A DNA stretch of 64,000 bases from JAVWHP01 sp036639955. Its GTDB lineage: Bacteria > Bacillota_I > Bacilli_A > Erysipelotrichales > Erysipelotrichaceae. The notes below the pieces were generated by a model. That model saw nothing but the letters and a program-made list of their open reading frames with translations, made no database searches and was not told where the DNA came from. Numbering within the stretch: position 1 is the first letter of the stretch; every line of letters starts with the position of its first letter. The position numbers and the translations under genes were made by a program. Positions 8,101 through 16,988 of this stretch are shown piece after piece. The stretch covers positions 124,001-188,000 of the forward strand of contig JAVWHP010000001.1 of the NCBI GenBank assembly GCA_036639955.1. The letters run 5' to 3'.

Positions 8101-10248
8101 CTATTTCATAACTACGGCGTTGAAATGACAAGCACCAACACACGCACCACACTTGATACATTTATCTTGATCAATTACATAAGTTTCTTTACCTAATACT
8201 CCACTAATTGCATTAACTGCACAGCCCTTAGCACAAAGACCACATTTACGGCATTTATCAGCATCAATTTCATATGATAATAATGATTTACAAACTCCCG
8301 CTAAACATTTTTTATCAATAACATGAGCTAAATATTCATCTTTAAATAATCTAAGAGTAGATAACACTGGATTACTTGCTGTTTGGCCTAAACCACATAG
8401 TGCAGTATTCTTTAAAGTTAAAGATAACTCTTCTAGTTCGTTTAGTGTAGCTAATGTACCTCGTCCTTCACAAATATCTGTTAGTTTTTCTAATAAACGT
8501 TTAGTTCCAATTCGACAAGGAGAGCATTTACCACAAGATTCATCAACAATGAAATCCATGTAGAAGCGAGCAACATCTACAATACAATTATCTTCATCTA
8601 GTACAATCATACCACCAGATCCCATCATAGAGCCTAAAGCGATTAATGTATCAAAATCAATCGGAGTATCTAAATCATTCTCAGTTAGGCATCCTCCTGA
8701 TGGCCCTCCAGTCTGAACAGCTTTAAATTTTTTACCGTCAGGACAACCACCACCAATTTCATATACTACTTCACGTAAAGTAGTTCCCATTGGTACTTCT
8801 ACTAGACCGGTATTAACAACTTTACCACCTAATGCAAAAACTTTAGTTCCACTTGACTTTTCTGTACCTATGGCCTTAAACCAAGCACTGCCATTATTAA
8901 TAATTTGTGCTATATTAGCTAATGTTTCTACATTATTAATAATAGTCGGTTTACCCCAAACACCTTTAACTGCTGGAAATGGTGGCTTAGGAACAGGCAT
9001 ACCACGCTTGCCTTCAATTGATTGAATAAGTGCTGTTTCTTCTCCGCATACAAAGGCACCAGCACCTAAACGAATTTCAATTTCAAAGTTAAAATCAGTT
9101 CCTAGAATATTATTACCGAGCAAGCTATTATTTTTTGCTTGTTCTATAGCTATTCTTAAACGATCTACCGCTATTGGGTACTCAGCTCTGATATAAACAT
9201 ATCCATGTTGAGCACCAATTGCATATCCAGCAATAGCCATTGCTTCTAATACACTATGTGGATCACCTTCTAGAATTGAACGATCCATAAATGCTCCTGG
9301 ATCTCCTTCATCTGCATTACATATAACGTATTTTTCATCACTTTCTTGATTAGCAGCAAACTGCCACTTAACTCCAGATGGGAAACCTCCACCACCTCGT
9401 CCGCGTAAACCACTGTCTTTTATTATATCAATTACTTGTTGCGGCTCATAACTAGTTAGTACTTTGCCTAATGCTAAATATCCATCTCGTGCAATATATT
9501 CATTAATATTTTCCGGATCTATTACTCCACAATTCTTTAAAGCTATTCTTTTTTGTTTAGCATAAAATTTTATCTTGTTTATATCTGTTATTCTTGTTTT
9601 AGTTGCTTCGTCTATGTCATGTAACTGTAGCTTAGCAACTGGCACTCCTTTTATAATGTGTTCTTCAACAATTGTTTTTACATCACTTACTAGTACATTA
9701 CAATAGAATATTTTATCTGGATGTATAGCTACAATAGGTCCTTTTTGGCATAATCCAAAACATCCAGTTTTCAATACTTGAACATCCCCTTCTAATCCGT
9801 TAGCTATTATTTCTTTTTTAAACTCAGCTATTATATCCAAAGAATCTGAAGATGTACATCCAGTACCTGAACATACTAATATATGTAATCTATTTATGAC
9901 ATCACTGCCGCAACCATAATCTTTATATTCATATTCATCTATATTCTTCTCTAAAATTTCTAAGCACGTTGCCGCAGTAACGTCATTATAAACCTTACTA
10001 GAACCAGTAGAATTATTAATAACCTTAACGCAAGTACTTGCGTTAGATTCTTCAAAGTTACGTATCATTACTCTAGCTGACAAATTTTGTTTAATAATCT
10101 GTTTAAGCATTAACTGTAAAATTTGTCTAGCCTCAACTTCATCACTAGTATTACAAACATGAATATCAAATATATGATCATCATCACGTAGTTTTATAAG
10201 TTGTGTATTGTTATCACGTGCTAATTTTAAATCATTTAAATTTTTCAT
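8101..10248 (-). CDS. hydB: hydrogenase flavoprotein subunit HydB (NuoF-like), with an extra N-terminal domain
   Basis: 715 residues, longer than the roughly 600 usual for HydB. From residue 121 the order is standard: thioredoxin-like [2Fe-2S] domain with cysteines 126, 131, 163 and 167, the NADH/FMN domain with GLRGRGGGGFPSG and CNADEGDPGAFMDR, a [4Fe-4S] site SCGKCSPCRIGT, and two C-terminal ferredoxin clusters (CRKCGLCAKGC, CIKCGACVGAC). It oxidises NADH for HydA. Residues 1-115 are an additional domain that starts MKNLNDLKLAR, like the small HydD-type [2Fe-2S] ferredoxin of clostridial hyd operons, but it has lost most cluster cysteines. Lies 10 bases before hydA and 11 after hydC. Confidence 0.94.
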   Translation of the reverse strand: MKNLNDLKLARDNNTQLIKLRDDDHIFDIHVCNTSDEVEARQILQLMLKQIIKQNLSARVMIRNFEESNASTCVKVINNSTGSSKVYNDVTAATCLEILEKNIDEYEYKDYGCGSDVINRLHILVCSGTGCTSSDSLDIIAEFKKEIIANGLEGDVQVLKTGCFGLCQKGPIVAIHPDKIFYCNVLVSDVKTIVEEHIIKGVPVAKLQLHDIDEATKTRITDINKIKFYAKQKRIALKNCGVIDPENINEYIARDGYLALGKVLTSYEPQQVIDIIKDSGLRGRGGGGFPSGVKWQFAANQESDEKYVICNADEGDPGAFMDRSILEGDPHSVLEAMAIAGYAIGAQHGYVYIRAEYPIAVDRLRIAIEQAKNNSLLGNNILGTDFNFEIEIRLGAGAFVCGEETALIQSIEGKRGMPVPKPPFPAVKGVWGKPTIINNVETLANIAQIINNGSAWFKAIGTEKSSGTKVFALGGKVVNTGLVEVPMGTTLREVVYEIGGGCPDGKKFKAVQTGGPSGGCLTENDLDTPIDFDTLIALGSMMGSGGMIVLDEDNCIVDVARFYMDFIVDESCGKCSPCRIGTKRLLEKLTDICEGRGTLATLNELEELSLTLKNTALCGLGQTASNPVLSTLRLFKDEYLAHVIDKKCLAGVCKSLLSYEIDADKCRKCGLCAKGCAVNAISGVLGKETYVIDQDKCIKCGACVGACHFNAVVMK
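10026..10045. repeat. 20-base perfect palindrome in coding DNA
   Basis: TAACGCAAGTACTTGCGTTA lies in the part of hydB that encodes the extra N-terminal domain (SNASTCVK). Confidence 0.9.
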
Positions 10249-10259
10249 AGTGCCTCCAC

Positions 10260-10745
10260 CTAAATTATTTCTTTCTTAGCTTCTTTAATAAATTCATCAA
10301 TCAATAATGATTCAGTAGCTTTTCCATAAACTCGGCCATCAATAACAGCGACTGGAGCTAAACCACAAGCACCTAAACAACGAGTAGCATCAATTGAAAA
10401 TAAACCATTATCACTAGTTGAATTTACTTTACAATCACATAGAGCACAAACTCTATCAAGTAAAGCTTGTGATCCTTTTACATAACAAGCGGTCCCCATA
10501 CAAACATTAATAACATGCTTGCCCTTTGGTTCAATTGTAAATTGTGCATAAAATGTAACTACACCATAAACCTCAGCAACACTAACATTAGCGCCCTTGC
10601 TAATAGCTTGCATCGCAGCAAAAGGAATATAGCCTAACTCAGATTGAACATCATGTAGCATCAACTTAACTGGTCCACGCTTACCTGAATGTCTTACAAC
10701 GATAGCATTAATTTTTTCTATTGAATTAGCATTCAATTTTTCCAT
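10260..10745 (-). CDS. hydC: hydrogenase [2Fe-2S] subunit HydC (NuoE-like)
   Basis: 161 residues counted from the ATG at 10743-10745, which has an AGAGGTG ribosome site; an upstream GTG in frame (10754) overlaps that site and is less likely. A helical N-terminal part (HDVQSELGYIPFAAM...GVTFYAQF) is followed by a thioredoxin-like [2Fe-2S] domain with CMGTACYVKGS and CLGACGLAPVAVI, supplying the four cluster cysteines. It passes electrons between HydB and HydA in the cytoplasmic complex. First gene of hydC-hydB-hydA. Confidence 0.95.
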   Translation of the reverse strand: MEKLNANSIEKINAIVVRHSGKRGPVKLMLHDVQSELGYIPFAAMQAISKGANVSVAEVYGVVTFYAQFTIEPKGKHVINVCMGTACYVKGSQALLDRVCALCDCKVNSTSDNGLFSIDATRCLGACGLAPVAVIDGRVYGKATESLLIDEFIKEAKKEII

Positions 10746-10798
10746 ACCGTTCACCTCTTCCTATCTCTTTTAATGGATTTTTATTCCACCGTTATTCA

Positions 10799-10926
10799 AC
10801 TATAACATTTTTAATTTTATAAATGAATACCCTTTCATTAGTTATTTAATTCACAAGTATATCGCTTGTGAATTAAATATATGCCATAACTAACGCATTT
10901 TTGCACACTTGTGAATTAAATAACAA
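10799..10926 (-). promoter_or_regulatory. hyd promoter region with Rex-like operators
   Basis: The 15-mer CTTGTGAATTAAATA occurs three times: 10865-10879 and 10908-10922 on the plus strand, and 10843-10857 on the minus strand, the first two arms making a perfect inverted repeat with a 7-base spacer. TTGTGAATTAAATAACAA at 10909-10926 fits the Rex consensus TTGTTAA-N4-TTAACAA with two mismatches, and 10839-10856 is a weaker match. A possible extended -10 (TGTTATAGT) lies at 10799-10807. Rex senses NADH/NAD+ and is known to control hydrogenase and fermentation genes in Firmicutes. The rest of the gap up to 11137 shows no gene. Confidence 0.55.
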
Positions 10927-11137
10927 ATAGTTAGTATTAAGGCCTTATAATCAACTATTACTTAATATTACATAATCGACAATAAGCAATAATAACATTT
11001 AAAGTTACTTTACATCTATACAATCTCCTAACCTCCTGTGAATTTTCATTCTTTTTAAACAAATCATTTTTACTTATAAATCTATTTTTTTAAACTACTA
11101 ATACCTTCATCATCAACACATTATAATATTTACAACA

Positions 11138-11172
11138 TAATAAAAGCAGTCTACATCTAGTGTAGACTGCTT
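11138..11172 (-). terminator. thrS terminator
   Basis: 11-bp stem AGCAGTCTACA / TGTAGACTGCT with a 5-base loop, followed on the minus strand by TTTTATTA. Confidence 0.85.
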
Positions 11173-11189
11173 CTAATTAAATATTATTC

Positions 11190-12920
11190 CTATTTCTTTT
11201 CTATAATTTCTTTTTGTATAATTTCAATAAATTCATCAATTGTTACAGTTGAACTATCTTTTTGGCCAAATCTTCTTATAGTTACATTACCATTATCTAC
11301 TTCACCTTGTCCTAATACTAATTCAACAGGTATCTTTTTCATTTGTGCTTCACGTACTCTATAACCAAGTTTTTCATTACGTGCATCAACCTTGCTTCTA
11401 ATACCTAAAGCATTAAGTTTATCATTAACCATATTAGCATAGTCTAAATGTAGTTCGTGATGTACAGGTATAATTGCTACTTGTTGAGGAGCTAGCCATG
11501 TTGGGAAATCACCTGCATAATGTTCAATTAAGATACCAATAAATCTTTCTATAGAACCATAAATGACACGATGAAGCATAACTGGACAAACCTTTTCACC
11601 ATGTTCGTCAATATAATTTAAATCAAAACGAACAGGAAGATTCATATCTAATTGGATAGTACCGCATTGCCAAACTCTACCTAAAGAATCTTTAATATGG
11701 AAGTCTAACTTAGGACCATAAAATGCTCCATCACCAGGATTAACCTTATAACTCTTACCAGCGGCTACGCAAGCCTTAGCTAAAGCAGCCTCAGCCTTAT
11801 CCCAGACTGCAATTTCACCAATATATTTATCTAAAGGTCTAGTTGATAATTCAATATCATAAGTTAAATTAAAAACGGAATACATTCTATCAATAAAAGC
11901 AATTAATCTAATTACTTCACTCTCAATCTGATCCTCTCTCATAAATATATGAGCATCATCTTGAGTAAACGTTCTAACTCTAAATAAACCATTTAAAGCC
12001 CCACTAGCTTCGTGACGATGAACTTGACCTAATTCACCCATTCTAATCGGTAAATCTTTATAAGAATGTAGAGAGTTCTTATAAACTAATAACCCACCTG
12101 GACAATTCATTGGTTTAATAGCAAAAGGACGATCATCAACTAAACTAGTATACATATTATCTTGATAATTATCCCAGTGACCACTAACCTCCCACAATTC
12201 TTTACTCATCATAATAGGAGTTTTAATAAAAGAATAACCTTCTTTAGTATGTTCATCATACCAAAATCTTTCTAATTCATTACGTAAAATCATACCATTA
12301 GGTAAAAAGAAAGGAGCACCAGGAGCATATTCACTCATCATAAATAAATCTAATTCTTTACCTAATTTTTTATGATCACGTTTTTTAGCTTCTTCTAATA
12401 AATTTAAATGATCTTCTAATTCTTCTTTAGTAGGAAAACAAACACCATAAATTCTTTGTAACATCTTATTAGAAGCATCACCTTTCCAATAAGCGCCTGA
12501 ATGTTTAACTAGTTTAAAGTTCTTACATTCTTTTACAGTATCAACATGAGGGCCTCTACATAAATCACTAAATTCACCTTGAGTATAAATAGTAATAGTA
12601 CCATCATCTAAATTACTTATTAAATCTAATTTATATGAATCATCTTTAAACATTTCTAAAGCTTCTTCTTTAGTTATTTCTTTTCTGCTTATACGTTTAC
12701 CATCTTTAGCTATCTTTTTCATTTCTTTTTCGATAGTTAATAGATCTTCTTCTTTAATAGCAGTATTTCCTAAATCCATATCATAATAGAAACCATCACT
12801 AATTACTGGTCCTACCCAAAATTTCGCTTCTGGGTATAATCGTTTAACTGCTTGTGCCATCATATGTGCACATGAGTGATTAAGTTTATTTAATTCTTCA
12901 TTTTCTTTAATATTTATCAT
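11190..12920 (-). CDS. thrS: threonyl-tRNA synthetase lacking the TGS domain
   Basis: 576 residues against about 640 in the usual enzyme. It starts directly at the editing domain: HSCAHMMAQAV supplies the HxxxH pair and DLCRGPHV the downstream Cys and His of the editing site. The class II core follows with MNCPGGLLVYK, RVRTFTQDDAHIF and VMLHRVIYGSIERF, containing the zinc ligands Cys, His, His, and a C-terminal anticodon-binding domain (QVAIIPVHHELHL...RNEKLGYRVREAQ). The start is fixed by AGGAGG 8 bases upstream and by the T-box terminator immediately before it, so the missing TGS domain is not a mis-called start. Charges tRNA-Thr. Confidence 0.95.
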   Translation of the reverse strand: MINIKENEELNKLNHSCAHMMAQAVKRLYPEAKFWVGPVISDGFYYDMDLGNTAIKEEDLLTIEKEMKKIAKDGKRISRKEITKEEALEMFKDDSYKLDLISNLDDGTITIYTQGEFSDLCRGPHVDTVKECKNFKLVKHSGAYWKGDASNKMLQRIYGVCFPTKEELEDHLNLLEEAKKRDHKKLGKELDLFMMSEYAPGAPFFLPNGMILRNELERFWYDEHTKEGYSFIKTPIMMSKELWEVSGHWDNYQDNMYTSLVDDRPFAIKPMNCPGGLLVYKNSLHSYKDLPIRMGELGQVHRHEASGALNGLFRVRTFTQDDAHIFMREDQIESEVIRLIAFIDRMYSVFNLTYDIELSTRPLDKYIGEIAVWDKAEAALAKACVAAGKSYKVNPGDGAFYGPKLDFHIKDSLGRVWQCGTIQLDMNLPVRFDLNYIDEHGEKVCPVMLHRVIYGSIERFIGILIEHYAGDFPTWLAPQQVAIIPVHHELHLDYANMVNDKLNALGIRSKVDARNEKLGYRVREAQMKKIPVELVLGQGEVDNGNVTIRRFGQKDSSTVTIDEFIEIIQKEIIEKK

Positions 12921-12939
12921 ATAATTGTCCTCCTAGACA

Positions 12940-13155
12940 TAAAAAAGCTTTCGTAAAGGACGAAAGCTTCGCGGTACCACCTTAGTTTATATACATTGTA
13001 TATACTCTTAAATCCTTAACGCAGGATAAACGACTCACCCTTTCGGGGGTAGCTCACAGGTAGTAAATATATAATTTATCAAAAAGCTTTCAGCATTCAC
13101 TTTTCTCTCTACATCTAAATTTATATATTCTTGTCCTGTTCAGTGCTTGTACTAT
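12940..13155 (-). promoter_or_regulatory. T-box riboswitch controlling thrS
   Basis: On the minus strand the leader contains the conserved T-box AAGGTGGTACCGCG (12970-12983), whose TGGT can pair with the ACCA end of uncharged tRNA, followed by a terminator stem AAGCTTTCGT / ACGAAAGCTT and a T-run (about 12940-12970). Upstream are stem I elements; the AGAGA and GAA segments and a threonine codon (ACT or ACC in TTTACTACC near 13067) are candidates for the specifier loop. Uncharged tRNA-Thr would favour the antiterminator and raise thrS expression. Confidence 0.9.
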
Positions 13156-13156
13156 A

Positions 13157-13185
13157 TTTATACGCTAATTTTAAATACTTGTCAA
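13157..13185 (-). promoter_or_regulatory. thrS promoter
   Basis: TTGACA (13180-13185), 17-base spacer, TATAAA (13157-13162), read on the minus strand just before the T-box leader. Confidence 0.85.
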
Positions 13186-13221
13186 CTACTATAATGTTAA
13201 TATTCGATCTTATATATCTTT

Positions 13222-14454
13222 TTAAATTATAAAATCACCATCTTCAAATATAACAATTTCTTTTTCATTTTGATCTATACCTATAATAGACATATCTTTA
13301 GTTCCAAACATAAAGTCGACATGAGCATTAGATATATTTGCATTCAGTTTTCTTAGTTCTTCTTCATTAATATTAGTTCCATTTTTAACATTCATAGGAT
13401 AACTAGCTCCTAATGCTAAATGACAACTAGCATTTTCATCAAATAATGTATTTTTAAAAAGTACATTCATTTCTGAAATAATAGAATGATAAGGTACTAA
13501 AGCTACTTCTCCTAATGAATTTGATCCTTGATCAAATTCTATTAGTCCTTTTAATGCTACTTCATTTTCTTTAGCTTCATAATCTATTACTTTACCATCT
13601 TTAAATACTAATTTAAAGTCATCTATAATTTGACCATTATAATCTAATGGTTTACTATTATAAACTATTCCATCAATTAGTGTATTATCTGGCATTGTAA
13701 ATATTTCTTCACTCGGTATATTAGGTTGAAACTCTATATTATTTTTAGATAATTCACTTCCTGCACACCATATATGATTCTTAATTAATCCTACTTTAAG
13801 GTTAGTTCCATTACTACTATTAAATTTAAGTTCACTTAAATTTAATCCATTTAATGTATCCATCCTCTTCTTTAATATTTCATTATGCTTTTCCCACTGC
13901 TTATTAACATCTACATTGCCATCTATATGAACGCTTTTTAGTATTGCTTCACTTAATTTTTCCATTGCTACTTCTTCATTTTCATTTGGATATACTTGTT
14001 TTGCCCATTCAATATTAGGATAGGCAGCTATAGTCCAAGGTATGTCTGAGTTCATAGTAGCATCATTTAGTTCTTTTAGAGCTATTCTTCGGGCTAATGC
14101 ATACTTATTCATAGTATTAGGGTCTACGTCTTTAAATACTCCTGGTGTGTCTGATATAACATGTATAATAGCACATCCTTCTTTAACATATTGTGTTTTA
14201 GAATTTATTTGCCATTGTGGTATGTCACATAGTTCTTCTACTGTTCTATACTTATAATCTAATGCTTGTATTACTTCATCTTTATAATTAACTTGTACAT
14301 AACTAGCTCCTCTTTTATAAGCCGCTTTAACTATATACCTAGTTAATTCAATTGCATTTATACTAGTATTTAATATAACACATTGCTTCGGTTGTACATT
14401 AACTCCTACTTCAACTATTAGTTTAGCATAGTTTTCTAAATTTTGTTTTAGCAT
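13222..14454 (-). CDS. M29 family aminopeptidase (AmpS/PepS type)
   Basis: 410 residues, the standard length for this metallo-aminopeptidase family, which removes N-terminal residues from peptides in the cytoplasm using two metal ions. The N-terminal part (YAKLIVEVGVNVQPKQCVILNTS) and the C-terminal catalytic half with GEVALVPYHS, FDENASCHLALGASYP and HVDFMFGTKDMSI provide the expected Glu, His, Tyr, His and Asp ligands. Its start codon overlaps the end of the ROK kinase gene (ATGCTAA), so the two are translationally coupled. A 13-bp perfect palindrome lies at 13819-13846. Confidence 0.9.
   Translation of the reverse strand: MLKQNLENYAKLIVEVGVNVQPKQCVILNTSINAIELTRYIVKAAYKRGASYVQVNYKDEVIQALDYKYRTVEELCDIPQWQINSKTQYVKEGCAIIHVISDTPGVFKDVDPNTMNKYALARRIALKELNDATMNSDIPWTIAAYPNIEWAKQVYPNENEEVAMEKLSEAILKSVHIDGNVDVNKQWEKHNEILKKRMDTLNGLNLSELKFNSSNGTNLKVGLIKNHIWCAGSELSKNNIEFQPNIPSEEIFTMPDNTLIDGIVYNSKPLDYNGQIIDDFKLVFKDGKVIDYEAKENEVALKGLIEFDQGSNSLGEVALVPYHSIISEMNVLFKNTLFDENASCHLALGASYPMNVKNGTNINEEELRKLNANISNAHVDFMFGTKDMSIIGIDQNEKEIVIFEDGDFII
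13819..13846. repeat. 13-bp perfect inverted repeat in coding DNA
   Basis: ATTAAATTTAAGT and ACTTAAATTTAAT around TC, encoding LNLSELKFN in the aminopeptidase. Confidence 0.9.
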
Positions 14455-15347
14455 TCATTTGACATTGGTAGCATTGCTGCTCCAATTAATCCTGGTTCAG
14501 GTAATGCTGCTTCACTAAATAGAACGTCTTTCATTCCTGGGAATACTAATGTTTTATAGTAGGCTACCATCTTATCAAAGAATGCATCTTTAGATTTCAT
14601 AACTCCTCCACCAATTATAAACATATTAGGATCTACTACATGTCCTACTGCCGCTAGCATCATAGCAAAATCATATGCAAAATCATCTACTAATTTAATA
14701 GCTATTTCATTTCCTTCTTTAGCTAATTTAAATACATCTCCTGCATCATTAATATTTTCTCCTAATGCTGCTTTTCCTTTTCTTGTTAGTGCAGTTCCAC
14801 TTGCTTCATTTTCAGCAGCTCCTGCTACTAATCCATTAGATGCTTCTCTAGTACGATCAATAGATATATTTCCTATTTCTCCTGCATGTCCTCTTTTCCC
14901 TGCTATTACATGTCCATTAATACATAATGCTCCACCAATACCAGTAGATACAGATGCATAAAATACAATAGGTAAATTCTTACCTGCTCCTACTACTGCT
15001 TCTGCTAATCCAGCTACATTAACATCATTATCTAAATATGTAGGCATATCAAAATAATCAGATATATCTTTAACAATTGGATAATCTTCAAATCCAGGTA
15101 AGTTATTAGCTATAACCATCTTACCATTAATTGTATCTACTGGACCTGGCACTCCTAGTCCAATCCCTTTACATGTTTGATAATTATCAATACCCTTTAT
15201 CATTCTTTTAATCTTATCCATAACGTGTTTAGTACCCATAGATACTTCACTCGCTTCTTTAATTTCTTGTAATACTAATCCATCTTGATTAACTTTAGCT
15301 ACACGAACATTAGTTCCTCCTAAGTCAACTCCAATATAATTTGCCAT
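14448..15347 (-). CDS. ROK family sugar kinase, probable glucokinase
   Basis: 299 residues. It has the ATP-binding N-terminus IGVDLGGTNVRVAKV, the GLGVPGPVD segment, LDNDVNVAGLAEAV (catalytic Asp), GTGIGGAL-type phosphate loop (STGIGGALCINGH), RGHAGEIGN and FIIGGGVMKS. The usual ROK zinc motif CxCGxxGCxE is absent; the equivalent stretch reads ASNGLVAGAAENE and has no cysteine. Glucose phosphorylation is the most likely role because pyk and pfkA lie next upstream, but other hexoses are possible. Co-transcribed with the aminopeptidase. Confidence 0.85.
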   Translation of the reverse strand: MANYIGVDLGGTNVRVAKVNQDGLVLQEIKEASEVSMGTKHVMDKIKRMIKGIDNYQTCKGIGLGVPGPVDTINGKMVIANNLPGFEDYPIVKDISDYFDMPTYLDNDVNVAGLAEAVVGAGKNLPIVFYASVSTGIGGALCINGHVIAGKRGHAGEIGNISIDRTREASNGLVAGAAENEASGTALTRKGKAALGENINDAGDVFKLAKEGNEIAIKLVDDFAYDFAMMLAAVGHVVDPNMFIIGGGVMKSKDAFFDKMVAYYKTLVFPGMKDVLFSEAALPEPGLIGAAMLPMSNEC

Positions 15348-15506
15348 TGTTTTTCCTCCTAATAATATACATTACTATTTTACCACATTTTATTGAGTTT
15401 GAATCATAATTTTAATTCTTTTATTAATATAAATAAATTCTAAAAGTTTTTATATAGTTATATTAACTTAGTTATTGTATTTATAGTTTAGTTTTATTAA
15501 TTTAGT

Positions 15507-15535
15507 AAAAAAAAATAAGCCATATTGGCTTATTT
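15507..15535 (-). terminator. pfkA-pyk terminator
   Basis: Stem AAATAAGCC / GGCTTATTT with a 5-base loop and a run of nine T on the minus strand, just after pyk. Confidence 0.9.
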
Positions 15536-15546
15536 AATATTTATAA

Positions 15547-16971
15547 TTATTCTTTTACTTCTATAATCTTCATTGCGTTAGTAGCACCACATCCTGATGG
15601 GTATCCAGCTATTACAATAATTGTTTGTCCAACTTTAATTCCTTCTTCTTTAGCAATTTTATTAGCTAATTCAATTTCATTAATGTGGTCATTTTCAACT
15701 TCAGAGAAGATTGTTTTAACTCCCCAAGTAGCAGCTAAACCACGTTTAACTCCTTCATCAAATGTCACTGCAAAGATAGGACATTTAGGACGGAATTTAG
15801 AAATTCTTGATGCTGTGTTACCACTTTGAGTAAAGGCAACAATAGCAGCAACATCCATAGTCATTGCACATTCAGCAGCTGAAATAGCAATAGCATCTTG
15901 TTTATTGCGTTCACTTGTAGTGATTGCTTGTTCTAAGCGTTCTTTGTACGGTAAGATTTTTTCCATTGCTAAAGCAATTCTATTCATAACAGTAACAGCT
16001 TCAACTGGGTATAAACCAATAGCTGATTCTCCTGAAAGCATAATAGCATCAGTTCCATCTAATACAGCATTAGCAACATCACTTGCTTCAGCTCTTGTAG
16101 GTCCTGGATTAGCTTGCATTGATTCTAACATATGAGTAGCAGTTACTACTGGTTTACCAAATGCATTAGCGCGTTTGATCATTTGTTTTTGGTAAATTGG
16201 TACTAATTCATAAGCAACATCTACACCTAAGTCTCCACGAGCAACCATGATTCCATCAGCTACTTCAAGAATAGCATCTAAGTTATCATAACCTTCTTGG
16301 TTTTCTATTTTAGCAATAATCTTAACTTTATCATTACCTTCATCTTTAAGAATAGCACGAATTGCTAATACATCTTCAGCTCTTCTTGTAAATGATGCAG
16401 CAATGTAATCTAATTGATGTTTTGCAGCAAATCTAATATCACTTTCATCTTTAGCAGATATGAAAGGCATACTTAATTTAACATTAGGTGCATTACAACC
16501 TTTACGGTTCTTAATTACTCCTGGGTTATTAATTCTACATTTCATTGTTCCAGCTTTAGCATCTACTTCTAAGATTGATAAACGCATTTTACCATCATCA
16601 ATTAATAGAGTTCCTCCAGCTTTAACATCATTAAATAATTCTTTACATTGAATATGGAATCTTTCATGAGTTCCCATGATTTCTTCAGCACATATAGTTA
16701 CTTCTTCACCAATCTTATATGTTTCTTTTTCGTTTTCAAATACTCCTAAACGAATTTCTGGTCCTTTAGTATCTAATAAGATAGCAAAGTCTTTACCAGT
16801 TTCTTTAGCTGCTTGACGAATTCTTTCAACACGTCCTAAATGAGCTTCGTGTACTTCGTGTGAGAAGTTTAAACGACAAATGTTCATTCCAGCTCCAGCC
16901 ATTTTCTTTAGCATTTCTAAGCTTTCTGTTGCAGGTCCTATAGTACAAATAATTTTAGTTCTTCTTTCCAT
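15547..16971 (-). CDS. pyk: pyruvate kinase
   Basis: 474 residues, the short form without the extra C-terminal PEP-utiliser domain found in bacilli. It converts phosphoenolpyruvate and ADP to pyruvate and ATP. Seen: TKIICTIGPATES with the first substrate residues, NFSHEVHE, LDTKGPEIR, the active-site IAKIENQEGYDNLDAI, VARGDLGVD, TATHMLESM and a regulatory C-terminal domain with TQSGNTASRISKFRP. It follows pfkA by 17 bases and shares its promoter and terminator. Confidence 0.97.
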   Translation of the reverse strand: MERRTKIICTIGPATESLEMLKKMAGAGMNICRLNFSHEVHEAHLGRVERIRQAAKETGKDFAILLDTKGPEIRLGVFENEKETYKIGEEVTICAEEIMGTHERFHIQCKELFNDVKAGGTLLIDDGKMRLSILEVDAKAGTMKCRINNPGVIKNRKGCNAPNVKLSMPFISAKDESDIRFAAKHQLDYIAASFTRRAEDVLAIRAILKDEGNDKVKIIAKIENQEGYDNLDAILEVADGIMVARGDLGVDVAYELVPIYQKQMIKRANAFGKPVVTATHMLESMQANPGPTRAEASDVANAVLDGTDAIMLSGESAIGLYPVEAVTVMNRIALAMEKILPYKERLEQAITTSERNKQDAIAISAAECAMTMDVAAIVAFTQSGNTASRISKFRPKCPIFAVTFDEGVKRGLAATWGVKTIFSEVENDHINEIELANKIAKEEGIKVGQTIIVIAGYPSGCGATNAMKIIEVKE

Positions 16972-16988
16972 ATATTTTCTCCTTATGA

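Noticed and set aside
10927..11137. A short TTG-started frame behind AGGAGG near 11030, upstream of the hyd operators
   Set aside because: Only about 21 codons, no recognisable product and overlapping AT-rich filler; not supportable.
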